This document shows positions 16,462 through 24,115 of a stretch of 53,934 nt of DNA, one piece after another (position 1 is the stretch's first letter; each line of letters begins with the position of its first letter). A program made the translations under genes and the position numbers. The DNA lies in assembly GCA_937872085.1 (NCBI GenBank), contig CALMQK010000363.1, forward strand, positions 1 to 53,934. The letters run 5' to 3'. Below the pieces are notes generated by a model. It ran no database searches and was not told the origin of the DNA. It saw only the letters and a list, made by a program, of their open reading frames with translations. This stretch comes from an uncultured euryarchaeote (GTDB lineage: Archaea > Thermoplasmatota > Thermoplasmata > UBA10834).

Positions 16462-17568
16462 ATGAAATCGCTTATTGATGATGCTCTCGAACAGCATGAG
16501 CTACAGAAGATCGCAAAGGTAGATTTGGGTACGCCAGACGATGACGAGTTGGCGAAGATCGTCGAGAAACTCAAGGTCCAGATTGCCATAATAGGATGTG
16601 GTGGCGGAGGTTCCAATACGGTGAACCGACTGAGCCAGTCTGGAGTATTTGGGGCAGAGCTCGTCGCGGCGAACAGCGATGCGAAGCATCTGCTCAATGT
16701 CCACTCCCCTCACAAGGTACTCCTCGGACGTTCGACCACCCGCGGCCTCGGAGCGGGGGCACTCCCTGAGATCGGCGAGCGCGCAGCTCAGGAGGCAGTC
16801 GACGAGCTGAAGGGTTACGTCAAGACCGCGAACATCGTCTTCGTGACGGCGGGGATGGGTGGAGGCACTGGAACAGGATCGGCCCCGGTGGTCGCGAGGC
16901 TTGCTCGAGAATCGGGAGCGCTCGTCATAGGCGTCGTGACGCTTCCTTTCAAGGCCGAAGGTAAGCTGAGGATGGACAACGCCTTGAAGGGACTCGAGAA
17001 ACTCAGGATGAACTGCGATACATGTGCGGTCGTGTCGAATGACAAACTGCTCGAGCTGGTCCCGAAGCTACCACTCGATGCGGCATTCAGGGTTGCTGAT
17101 GAAGTCCTGATGGAGTCCATAAAGGGCTTGACGGAGATCATCACGCGGCCGGGTCTGGTCAACCTCGACTTCAACGACGTGATGACGATCATGAAGAACG
17201 GTGGAGTCGCGATGATCGGCATGGGCGAGGCCGACAACAAGAGCGCGAGAGGTGACAGGATAGAATCCGCAGTCGGACAGGCACTTGAATCGCCGTTGCT
17301 CGGGGAGATCGACCTGACGACGGCACGAGGGGCTCTCATCAGGGTCACGGGCGGCAACGACATGACCATCACCGAAGCGGAGAAGGCGGCAGAGCTCGTC
17401 ACCGCGAGGATCAGTCCCTCGGCAAGAGTGATCTGGGGCTGCAGCGTCGACCCCTCGCTGAACGGGATCGTCAGGGCGATGGTCGTGCTCACGGGCGTCA
17501 AGAGCGCCTTGATCCAGCAGGCCGACGACGCCCCCAAGAGCAAGCATGGAATGGACTTCGTCCGCTGA
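16462..17568 (+). CDS. ftsZ: Cell division protein FtsZ, copy B
   Basis: The second FtsZ paralogue, 368 residues from ATG 16462. It has IIGCGGGGSNT, GGGTGTGSA, TLPFKAEG and the T7 loop NLDFNDV, so both GTP binding and hydrolysis residues are present. The shorter N-terminus, MKSLIDDALEQ, resembles that of copy A (MPKSLVKEAL), which supports this start; GTG 16435, 26 bases from the TATA box, is the leaderless alternative. It ends in HGMDFVR, sharing the last four residues with copy A. Archaea commonly carry FtsZ1 for ring assembly and FtsZ2 for constriction; which is which here needs a tree. It is 8 bases upstream of rnp2. Confidence 0.94.
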   Translation: MKSLIDDALEQHELQKIAKVDLGTPDDDELAKIVEKLKVQIAIIGCGGGGSNTVNRLSQSGVFGAELVAANSDAKHLLNVHSPHKVLLGRSTTRGLGAGALPEIGERAAQEAVDELKGYVKTANIVFVTAGMGGGTGTGSAPVVARLARESGALVIGVVTLPFKAEGKLRMDNALKGLEKLRMNCDTCAVVSNDKLLELVPKLPLDAAFRVADEVLMESIKGLTEIITRPGLVNLDFNDVMTIMKNGGVAMIGMGEADNKSARGDRIESAVGQALESPLLGEIDLTTARGALIRVTGGNDMTITEAEKAAELVTARISPSARVIWGCSVDPSLNGIVRAMVVLTGVKSALIQQADDAPKSKHGMDFVR

Positions 17569-17576
17569 GATGTCAC

Positions 17577-17891
17577 ATGCCGAAGAAGAGGCCTGGCGAG
17601 AGATGGAGATACATCGCCTTCAAGATCGACGGCGCCGAATCTCTCTCAAGGAACGATTTCCTCGACGCGATGCTATTCACTTCGAGGAAGAGCCCATTGG
17701 GCGATTCGTTCAGGATCACGGTCTTCGAGAACAACTTCGGGATCCTCAAGGTGCCCCACAGATTGAAGGACGAGGCGATCAAGGTCCTGGGCTCCGTGGA
17801 CTCCATTAGGGGCTCACCCAGCAAGGTCACGACCCTGAGGACGTCGGGTACGATCAAGACCCTGAAGACGAAGTACGAAGCGCTGATCTAG
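17577..17891 (+). CDS. rnp2: Ribonuclease P protein component 2 (Pop5)
   Basis: A protein subunit of RNase P, which trims the 5' leader of pre-tRNA; Pop5 pairs with Rpp30 to support the catalytic RNA. The 104-residue sequence shows the family start RWRYIAFKIDGAESLSRNDF, the central strand FRITVFENNFGILKVPH and the C-terminal TLRTSGTIKTLKTKYE. It follows ftsZ copy B closely, and leads the proteasome-exosome cluster, its usual archaeal neighbourhood. The Rpp29 partner subunit is encoded at 32684. Confidence 0.9.
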   Translation: MPKKRPGERWRYIAFKIDGAESLSRNDFLDAMLFTSRKSPLGDSFRITVFENNFGILKVPHRLKDEAIKVLGSVDSIRGSPSKVTTLRTSGTIKTLKTKYEALI

Positions 17892-17960
17892 CGGCCAGCG
17901 AACACCGTCCATGAGGGCTCATACATCACGGTTCGAGCTGAGGGCGATTCGCCGAAAACC

Positions 17961-17967
17961 TTTATAT
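17961..17967 (+). promoter_or_regulatory. TATA box for the psmA-exosome operon
   Basis: TTTATAT preceded by GAAAACC (BRE-like). A start site near 17988 would leave a leader of about 55 nt before psmA. Confidence 0.6.
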
Positions 17968-17999
17968 CGAGTTACCACCTTAGCCAGAATCCAGGTCAT

Positions 18000-18013
18000 C
18001 AGCTAGGTAGCTG
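18000..18013. other. Palindrome in the psmA leader
   Basis: CAGCTA GG TAGCTG is a perfect 6-bp inverted repeat with a 2-base centre, placed between the TATA box and the psmA Shine-Dalgarno site. It could be an operator just after the transcription start. Confidence 0.4.
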
Positions 18014-18043
18014 AAGTCATCATTGTCAGAGAGGTGTTCAACA

Positions 18044-18760
18044 ATGCAACCAGGACAAATGGCATACGACAGGGCGATAACAGTGTTCTCGCCCGACGGA
18101 AGGCTCTTCCAAGTCGAGTACGCCCGTGAAGCCGTCAAGAGGGGCACGACGACGGTCGGCCTGAAGTTCAAGGACGGGGTCGCACTCATCGTGGACAAGA
18201 GGATAGCTAGCAAGCTCATCGAATCGAAATCTATCGAGAAGATCTTCCAGATCGACGAGCACATCGGATGCGCGACTTCCGGACTCGTCGCCGATGCCCG
18301 TGTCCTGGTGGACTACGCCAGGATGCTCGCGCAGGTCAACAAGGTGACCTACGCGGAGAAGATGGACATCGAGACTCTTGTGAAGAGGCTGTGCGACTTC
18401 AAGCAGAATTACACTCAGTACGGTGGGGTCAGACCATTCGGGACGGCATTGCTCGTCGCGGGTGTGGATGAGCAAGGAAACCACCTATTCGAGACCGACC
18501 CGAGCGGGGCTCTCGTGGCCTACAAGGCGGGGTCGATCGGTGCCGGCAAGAACGCGATCATGGACGTCTTCGAGGAGGAGTACAAGGAAGACATGAGCAT
18601 GGACGAGGCGATCTTGCTGGGCCTGAAGGCACTCCGGAAGGCGACCGAGGAGACACTCAACACGAAGGCCGTGGAGATAGGTGTCGTCAAGGTAGGAGAG
18701 CGGTTCAGGAGACTGACGGAGGCCGAGGTTGAGGCCTACGTCAAGAAGCTGGCCGCTTGA
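18044..18760 (+). CDS. psmA: Proteasome subunit alpha
   Basis: The outer-ring subunit of the 20S proteasome; it gates substrate entry and docks the ATPase. The 238-residue protein begins MQPGQMAYDRAITVFSPDGR, with the YDR gate motif and the alpha signature RLFQVEYAREAVKRG. GAGGTG at 18031-18036 is spaced correctly for ATG 18044, which rules out the upstream in-frame TTG 18023. No beta subunit or PAN ATPase lies in the window. It is the first gene after the promoter at 17961 and is followed 10 bases later by the SBDS gene. Confidence 0.96.
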   Translation: MQPGQMAYDRAITVFSPDGRLFQVEYAREAVKRGTTTVGLKFKDGVALIVDKRIASKLIESKSIEKIFQIDEHIGCATSGLVADARVLVDYARMLAQVNKVTYAEKMDIETLVKRLCDFKQNYTQYGGVRPFGTALLVAGVDEQGNHLFETDPSGALVAYKAGSIGAGKNAIMDVFEEEYKEDMSMDEAILLGLKALRKATEETLNTKAVEIGVVKVGERFRRLTEAEVEAYVKKLAA

Positions 18761-18770
18761 GCTTGATCAT

Positions 18771-19469
18771 ATGGTGGACATCGAGGACGCAATAGTCGCG
18801 CGATATGAGTCTCATGGAGAGAGCTTCGAGATACTCATAGACCCAGCCGCCGTCCAGAAGATGAAGGACGGGAAAGAGGTCGACCTCCTCGACCACTTGG
18901 TCATAGACACGATTTTCAAGAACGCCAAGAAGGGGACGCGAGCATCCGAGGAGAAGGTCAAGGAGATCTTCGGCACGATAGACTCGATGCAGGTCGCGAA
19001 GGTCATAGTCCTCAAAGGCGAGGTCCATCTGACGACGGAACAGCGGAAGGTCATGCTGGACAGCAAGAAGAAGAGGATCGTGGAGTACATCGCCAGGAAC
19101 GCGATGAACCCGCAGACAGGAGGTCCTCATCCGATCACCAGGATCGAGATAGCGATGGAGGAGGCTAAGGTCCATATCGATCCGTTCAAGAGCGTCGAGG
19201 CCCAGGTCCCGATGGTCATGGACGCTCTAAGACCGCTCATCCCCATCAAGTTCGACAAGGTGAGGATCGCCGTGAAAGTGACCGGAGAGGACTACGGCAG
19301 ATGCTACGAGGACTTCAAGCATTTCGGCAAGATCACGAAAGAGGAATGGCAGAAGGATGGCTCGTGGATCGGCGTCGTCGAGATGCCCGCGGGGCTACAG
19401 ACCGAGTTCCTCGAGAAAATCAGCAACAAGACCCACGGTGAGGCCGAGAGCAAGATTGTCAAGGGCTGA
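18771..19469 (+). CDS. Ribosome maturation protein SDO1/SBDS
   Basis: The SBDS family helps release the anti-association factor aIF6 from the large subunit with elongation-factor-like GTPases. The 232-residue protein has the three-domain layout: N-terminal FYSH domain with ARYESHGESFEILIDP, middle helical domain with LTTEQRKVML and NPQTGGPHPITRIE, and C-terminal ferredoxin-like domain with DALRPLIPIKF. ATG 18771 is used; the in-frame TTG at 18729 would overlap psmA. SBDS between psmA and rrp4 is the standard archaeal order. Confidence 0.95.
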   Translation: MVDIEDAIVARYESHGESFEILIDPAAVQKMKDGKEVDLLDHLVIDTIFKNAKKGTRASEEKVKEIFGTIDSMQVAKVIVLKGEVHLTTEQRKVMLDSKKKRIVEYIARNAMNPQTGGPHPITRIEIAMEEAKVHIDPFKSVEAQVPMVMDALRPLIPIKFDKVRIAVKVTGEDYGRCYEDFKHFGKITKEEWQKDGSWIGVVEMPAGLQTEFLEKISNKTHGEAESKIVKG

Positions 19470-19656
19470 TCCCTGGTCTGGCTTGTGGAAGGAGGCGTCT
19501 ACCCAGCCGAACCCCTCCGACCAAAAGATTTAAGGGATGAACACGTTTTCGGCTCTGAAGAGAGATAAGGGTAAATGCACTGCGGGCCACGAAGCGAATC
19601 TTTGTGATTTTAGCCTCGTTCCCAGCGTGTTTATCGAAAACATGCGAGTGAGACAA

Positions 19657-20349
19657 ATGGGCAGTAATGATTCTAAAGAGGCAGCGAGAGAGATAGTCGT
19701 CCCGGGAGAGCTCCTTGCGATATCGAGCAAGAGGGCAGGGCCGGGGACCTTCTCGGAAGGCGGCAAGATATACGCCGCCCATTTGGGCATCAAGAGCGTC
19801 AGGCCGGACTCGATAAGCGTCGTACCCCTGTCGGGGCAATACATGCCGATGAGAGGAGACCTGGTAGTCGGCAAGATCATCGGAGTCGGGTCGTCCAACT
19901 GGCTGGTCGACATCAACTCGCCGTACCCGTCACCGCTTCATGTCAACGAGGTCCCGTGGAGGGTCGAGTTCGGAGAGACCCGCAAGTTCATGTCGGTCGG
20001 CGATATCGTCCTTCTCAAGATAGTCGGGGTTGACGAGATCAAGAGGATATCCGTGTCGATGCAGGACCACGGGCTCAGGAAGCTCACCGGAGGAATGGTC
20101 GTCGAACTGTCGCCCTCAAAGGTCCCGCGAGTCATAGGCAAGAACGGCTCGATGATACAGACAATGAAGACAATGACAGGTTGCAGGATCTACGTCGGCC
20201 AGAACGGAAGGATATGGATCGACGGGGAACTGGACAACATGGTACTCGCAGTCAAGGCAATCAAAATGATAGAAGACGAGGCGCACAACCTCGGACTCAC
20301 AGAGAAGGTCAAGAGATTCCTTGAGGAGAATCAGGTAAAGGGAGCGTGA
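19657..20349 (+). CDS. rrp4: Exosome RNA-binding cap protein Rrp4
   Basis: Rrp4 forms the RNA-entry cap on the archaeal exosome together with Csl4. The N-terminal domain (IVVPGELLAISSKRAGPGTF), S1 domain (PMRGDLVVGKIIGVGSSNWLV) and KH domain (PSKVPRVIGKNGSMIQTMK, with the GxxG-type loop GKNG) are all present in 230 residues. Start choice is uncertain: ATG 19657 has a TATA-like TTTATCG about 27 bases upstream; ATG 19642 adds five residues. It is followed by rrp41 with a 4-base gap. Confidence 0.93.
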   Translation: MGSNDSKEAAREIVVPGELLAISSKRAGPGTFSEGGKIYAAHLGIKSVRPDSISVVPLSGQYMPMRGDLVVGKIIGVGSSNWLVDINSPYPSPLHVNEVPWRVEFGETRKFMSVGDIVLLKIVGVDEIKRISVSMQDHGLRKLTGGMVVELSPSKVPRVIGKNGSMIQTMKTMTGCRIYVGQNGRIWIDGELDNMVLAVKAIKMIEDEAHNLGLTEKVKRFLEENQVKGA

Positions 20350-20353
20350 AGAA

Positions 20354-21103
20354 ATGGGTGGAGCACCTACAGATCTCAAACTGATAGACGAGAGAGGCCT
20401 CCGACTGGATGGCCGCAGGCCCGACGAGATGAGGCCGCTGAAGATCGAAGCTGGAGTATTGAACAAGGCTGACGGTTCCGCGTTCGTGGAATGGGGAATG
20501 AACAAGGTCATGGCCGCCGTCTACGGGCCGAGGGAGTGCCACCCCAGGCATCTCCAGAACACCGAGCGAGCGCTGGTCCAGTGCCATTACAACATGGCTT
20601 CGTTCTCGGTGGAGGACAGGAAGAGGCCCGGCCCCGACCGAAGGTCGCACGAGATATCGAAGATCCTCTCCGAGGCCCTGACGCACGTCGTTTTCACCGA
20701 GTACTTCCCGAGGACCTCGATTGATGTCTACATCGAAGTGCTCCAGGCGAACGCCGGTACGAGATGCGCAGGCCTGACCGCCGCATCGGTGGCGCTTGCG
20801 GATGCAGGGGTCCCGATGAGGGACCTTGTGGCCTCGGTCGCCGCTGGCAAGGTCGCGAACACGATTGTGCTCGACCTAGGCAAGGAAGAGGACAACTTCG
20901 GGCAGGCGGACATACCTGTCGGGTACGTCCCGAGGACCGACGAGGTCGTCCTGCTCCAGATGGATGGCGATCTCACGAGGGAAGAATTCGACAAGGGCCT
21001 TCACATGGCCGTGGGTGCTTGCAAGAAGGTTTACGAGGTTCAGAGGGACGCTCTGAAGAGAAGGTACTCTGCCAGAGCCGAGGGCCAAGAGGAGGGTGCT
21101 TGA
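20354..21103 (+). CDS. rrp41: Exosome catalytic subunit Rrp41
   Basis: The active RNase PH-type subunit of the exosome hexamer; degrades RNA 3' to 5' using phosphate. The 249 residues start with DLKLIDERGLRLDGRRPDE and include YGPRECHPRH, the RNA-binding and phosphate-site SFSVEDRKRPGPDRRS, and QANAGTRCAGLTAASVAL. Rrp41 rings alternate with Rrp42, encoded next, one base after this stop. GTGAAG spacing after rrp4 is consistent with coupled translation. Confidence 0.96.
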   Translation: MGGAPTDLKLIDERGLRLDGRRPDEMRPLKIEAGVLNKADGSAFVEWGMNKVMAAVYGPRECHPRHLQNTERALVQCHYNMASFSVEDRKRPGPDRRSHEISKILSEALTHVVFTEYFPRTSIDVYIEVLQANAGTRCAGLTAASVALADAGVPMRDLVASVAAGKVANTIVLDLGKEEDNFGQADIPVGYVPRTDEVVLLQMDGDLTREEFDKGLHMAVGACKKVYEVQRDALKRRYSARAEGQEEGA

Positions 21104-21104
21104 G

Positions 21105-21875
21105 ATGTCGAAGGACGTCGTAGCGGATCTCAAGAGGGACTACATCACCCGACTGCTGGCGAAGGGCATGAGGTCGGACGGGAGACAGTTCGACGAGATG
21201 CGATCGCTGAAGGTCGAGACGAACTACATCGGCTCCGCCCAGGGCTCGGCGCTCGTGCATCTTGGAGACACCACGGTAGTGGTGGGCGTGAAACTGATAC
21301 TCGGAGCGCCTTTCCCGGACACCCCTAACACGGGCGTTCTCACAACCAATGCGGAACTCATCCCGATGGCCAGCGAGACGTTCGAGAGCGGCCCGCCGGA
21401 CCAGACATCGATCGAGGTCGCCAGGGTCGTCGACAGAGGGATCAGAGAGGGCCATGCGGTGGATCTCGAGAAGCTCTGCCTGGAGCCTGGCAAGCAGGTC
21501 TGGATAATGTTCGTCGATGTGCATGTGCTGGACTACGATGGGAACCTGTTCGATGCGGCTAGCATCGGGGCGAACGCGGCGTTCAAGACCGCGATGGTAC
21601 CCAACAAGGCGGCTGGATTGGGCGAGGACGTCCCGTTGCCGGTGAAGCACCAACCGATATCCATAACCGTTGTCAAGATCGACGGAAAGCTCCTGGTGGA
21701 TCCGACGCACGACGAGGAGCGGGTCGCGGATGCGAGGTTGACCGTCGCGACGATAGAGACGGGGAACCTGTGCGCGATGCAGAAAGGATTGGATGGCGCA
21801 TTCACGCTCGACGAAGTGTTGAAGGTAGTAGAAACATCATCGAGGATCGGAGCGGAGATCCGCTCCAAGCTGTGA
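21105..21875 (+). CDS. rrp42: Exosome structural subunit Rrp42
   Basis: The RNase PH-like partner of Rrp41, needed for ring assembly and activity but without its own active site in studied archaea. The 256 residues show RLLAKGMRSDGRQFDEMR, VHLGDTTVVVGVKL, TFESGPPDQTSIEVARVVDRG and the C-terminal TLDEVLKVVE. GGAGGG at 21091-21096 is a Shine-Dalgarno site for ATG 21105, so the in-frame upstream TTG is not used. It is part of the psmA-SBDS-exosome operon. Confidence 0.95.
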   Translation: MSKDVVADLKRDYITRLLAKGMRSDGRQFDEMRSLKVETNYIGSAQGSALVHLGDTTVVVGVKLILGAPFPDTPNTGVLTTNAELIPMASETFESGPPDQTSIEVARVVDRGIREGHAVDLEKLCLEPGKQVWIMFVDVHVLDYDGNLFDAASIGANAAFKTAMVPNKAAGLGEDVPLPVKHQPISITVVKIDGKLLVDPTHDEERVADARLTVATIETGNLCAMQKGLDGAFTLDEVLKVVETSSRIGAEIRSKL

Positions 21876-21885
21876 GGGGACCAAG

Positions 21886-22326
21886 ATGTCCAAGAGGACG
21901 AAGAAGGTCGGCTCTTCAGGAAGACTGGGAGTTAGGTACGGCGTCACGGTCAGGAAACGGATCGCAGACATCGAGGCCGTGGCAAAGGGGAGGCACGAGT
22001 GCCCGAAATGCAAAGCGGTCGCGATGTCGAGGAAAGCGAACGGCATCTGGTTCTGCAACCATTGCGGGGCGATCACAGCGAGCGGCTCCTACATGCCAAC
22101 GAAGCCTGTGGCAGTGAGGCGAGAGGTCGCCGTGGTCCTAGCGGAGGCAGAAGCCAAGGAAGCGGCAAAGAAGGAAGAGCCGAAGAAGAAAGAGGCTGAG
22201 CCCGAGGTCGAACAAGAGGAGATAAAGCGGGAGCCCGAGCCCGAAGAGCTCCTGTCCGAGGAGCCGAAGAAGAAGCCCGAAGAGCTCAAGCCCGAGAAGC
22301 CGAAGAAGCGGAAGAAGAAGGAGTAA
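21886..22326 (+). CDS. rpl37ae: 50S ribosomal protein L37Ae with long charged C-terminal tail
   Basis: A zinc-ribbon large-subunit protein. Residues 1-80 are a normal L37Ae: KVGSSGRLGVRYGVTVRKR, then C-x2-C (CPKC) and C-x2-C (CNHC). Residues 85-146 form an extra tail of alternating Glu, Lys and Pro (repeated EEPKKK units), which is absent from most archaeal L37Ae proteins of about 90 residues. The tail would be disordered. ATG 21886 follows GAGGGG. The gene sits between rrp42 and rpoP, the usual archaeal order. Confidence 0.94.
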   Translation: MSKRTKKVGSSGRLGVRYGVTVRKRIADIEAVAKGRHECPKCKAVAMSRKANGIWFCNHCGAITASGSYMPTKPVAVRREVAVVLAEAEAKEAAKKEEPKKKEAEPEVEQEEIKREPEPEELLSEEPKKKPEELKPEKPKKRKKKE

Positions 22327-22332
22327 GTTCCC

Positions 22333-22467
22333 ATGTACAAGTGCGCGAAGTGCAAGGAGCCCGTGAGGACCAACGTGAACACTGTCGGCCTTCAATGCGA
22401 GAAGTGTGGCTCGAAGGTGTTCTACAAGGAAAGGCCGAACGTGCGCAAGTCGGTCAAGGGAAGATGA
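22333..22467 (+). CDS. rpoP: RNA polymerase subunit P (Rpb12-like)
   Basis: A 44-residue zinc ribbon subunit of RNA polymerase, too short for most gene callers. It reads MYKCAKCKEPV, then LQCEKCGSKVFYKERP and VRKSVKGR, giving the C-x2-C...C-x2-C pair and the basic C-terminus of Rpb12/RpoP. It lies 6 bases after rpl37ae. Its stop overlaps the pcc1 start as ATGA, indicating coupled translation. Confidence 0.93.
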   Translation: MYKCAKCKEPVRTNVNTVGLQCEKCGSKVFYKERPNVRKSVKGR

Positions 22468-22709
22468 ACTTGACGTGCAGGGCCGAGCTCACCATCGAAA
22501 CCGACTACGCCTCCGTCGTCGCAGGGGCGCTCTCGCCGGAGTTGGCCGAGAAGATCCCGAGGACGAGGATATCGGTCGCACCGGGGGACAGGAAGGTCTT
22601 GGTGAACATTGAGGCGGAAGATCAGACGGCACTGAGGGCGGCCCTCAACTCATATATCAGATGGACGAATGTAGCTGAAGAAACGGCAAAGGAGGCTAGA
22701 AGAGCATGA
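22464..22709 (+). CDS. pcc1: KEOPS complex subunit Pcc1
   Basis: Pcc1 dimerises the KEOPS complex, which makes the universal t6A37 tRNA modification with Kae1, Bud32 and Cgi121. The 81-residue protein has the family pattern of an N-terminal strand, ALSPELAEK, a second strand (VLVNIEAED) and the helix ALRAALNSYIRW. The start overlaps rpoP and the end overlaps pfdB, each by ATGA. Other KEOPS genes are not in the window. The rpoP-pcc1-pfdB order is common in archaea. Confidence 0.9.
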   Translation: MNLTCRAELTIETDYASVVAGALSPELAEKIPRTRISVAPGDRKVLVNIEAEDQTALRAALNSYIRWTNVAEETAKEARRA

Positions 22710-23095
22710 TGGACAGCATACCACCGAAGGTCCAGAATCAGATAGCACAGTTCCAGCAGCTGACCCAACAGATCCAGATGGTCACGAGCCAGAAGATCCA
22801 GCTCGAGGCCCAGGTGAGGGAACTGGACAAGACCATCCAGGAGCTCGAGAAGACCCCGTCGGAATCCGTCGTCTACAAGAACGTCGGGTCGCTCCTGATA
22901 CAGGTGAAGGACAAGCCGAGTCTCCTGACGGAGCTCAAGGACCAGAAGGAGACCACGGACGTCCGGGTGAAGACCCTCGAGAGGCAGGACAAGCATCTCC
23001 GCGAGAGACACTCGAGCCTGCAGGGGCAGATCACGCAGGCGCTCCAGGGGCCCGGCGCGGCGGCTCCTCCGAAACCCGACTCCGGTGGGGAATAG
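22706..23095 (+). CDS. pfdB: Prefoldin subunit beta
   Basis: Prefoldin is a jellyfish-shaped hexamer (two alpha, four beta) that passes unfolded proteins to the thermosome. The 129 residues give two long heptad-rich helices around a short beta hairpin (VYKNVGSLLIQVKDK), with the N-terminal PPKVQNQIAQFQQLTQQIQ. The C-terminus ends in an Ala/Pro/Gly tail. ATG 22706 overlaps the pcc1 stop. It is the last gene of the proteasome-exosome cluster; a 75-bp gap with a new promoter follows. Confidence 0.94.
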   Translation: MMDSIPPKVQNQIAQFQQLTQQIQMVTSQKIQLEAQVRELDKTIQELEKTPSESVVYKNVGSLLIQVKDKPSLLTELKDQKETTDVRVKTLERQDKHLRERHSSLQGQITQALQGPGAAAPPKPDSGGE

Positions 23096-23139
23096 GCCCG
23101 CCGGGATTCAGACTTCTTCGGACATCTGGAAAGCACTTG

Positions 23140-23146
23140 TTTTATA
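23140..23146 (+). promoter_or_regulatory. TATA box of the DHH gene
   Basis: TTTTATA, 30 bases before the GTG at 23171, consistent with a leaderless start. Confidence 0.55.
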
Positions 23147-23170
23147 GTCAATTAGTTCTGACCTCTAGCC

Positions 23171-24115
23171 GTGCTCCTGGACATAGCGGCCGAACTGGCC
23201 AAAGGCGGCGGGACGCTCGTCTTAGTCCACGGGAACGCCGACCCTGATGCGCTGGCGAGCGCACATGCGGTCCAAAAGTCGTTCCCCGACGTGTTCATCG
23301 GCACTCCGGGAGGGCTCGACAGGGTCTCGAAGCTGCTTGCGAAGAACCTCGGCATCGAGACTTTCGAGGACGTCGCGAAGGTCCACGCCGCACGTATCTT
23401 GATCCTCGATACGTCCGGGCCGGAGCAGCTCAATGGAGAATTCGATCTCACGAATGCGATCGTGATCGACCATCACACGAGGAACACGAAGTGGGATGGC
23501 GCGCGGATGTACCACTCCGACGAGTCGAAGGCGTCCTGCTCGGAGATAGTCTACGAACTCCTCAAAGCGGCCGGGAAGTCACCTCCCAGAGAGGTATCCC
23601 TTGCACTCATGTTCGGCATCCTGACAGACACTGGCTACTTCAAGTTCGCCAGACCGAACACGCTCATCACTTTCTCGGAGCTCATGGCGCTCCACGACAT
23701 CCACATGGACGAGGCGATGAACCTCGCGGAGACCGAGACGGACATCTCCGAGAGGATCTCGCAGCTCAAGGGCGCGCAGAGACTGAAGTACTGGAAGGTC
23801 GGGGAGTTCATAGTGGCGGCTTCCCAAGGCAGCGCCTTCGAGGCCTCCGTGTGCAAGGCCCTGCTATCGCTCGGGGCTGACATAGCGTTCGTTGGCTCGC
23901 AGAGAGGCGACGATTTCAGGGTCAGCGCGCGAGCGACCCAGACCATGGTCAGGAAGGGGATCCACCTGGGCAAGCTGCTTGGAGGTATAGGGGAAGAGAC
24001 CACCAATGGCGGTGGTGGACATCCCGGCGCCGCAGGCTTGACCGGGGTCGGGGACGTCGAGGCCATACTCAACATCGCGGCAGAGAGCGCGATGAAGCTT
24101 CTCAAGAACATGTGA
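23171..24115 (+). CDS. DHH/DHHA1 family phosphoesterase
   Basis: A 314-residue phosphoesterase of the RecJ/NrnA superfamily. The DHH domain has VHGNADPDALAS (motif I), ILDTSG (motif II), VIDHHTRN (the DHH motif) and ILTDTGYF (motif IV), so all Mn-binding residues are visible. The DHHA1 domain ends with GGGGHPGAAG. Relatives degrade short RNAs, cyclic dinucleotides or single-stranded DNA; the exact substrate cannot be set from sequence. The start is GTG with a TATA box 25-30 bases ahead. It converges with tyrS with no base between the stops. Confidence 0.9.
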   Translation: MLLDIAAELAKGGGTLVLVHGNADPDALASAHAVQKSFPDVFIGTPGGLDRVSKLLAKNLGIETFEDVAKVHAARILILDTSGPEQLNGEFDLTNAIVIDHHTRNTKWDGARMYHSDESKASCSEIVYELLKAAGKSPPREVSLALMFGILTDTGYFKFARPNTLITFSELMALHDIHMDEAMNLAETETDISERISQLKGAQRLKYWKVGEFIVAASQGSAFEASVCKALLSLGADIAFVGSQRGDDFRVSARATQTMVRKGIHLGKLLGGIGEETTNGGGGHPGAAGLTGVGDVEAILNIAAESAMKLLKNM

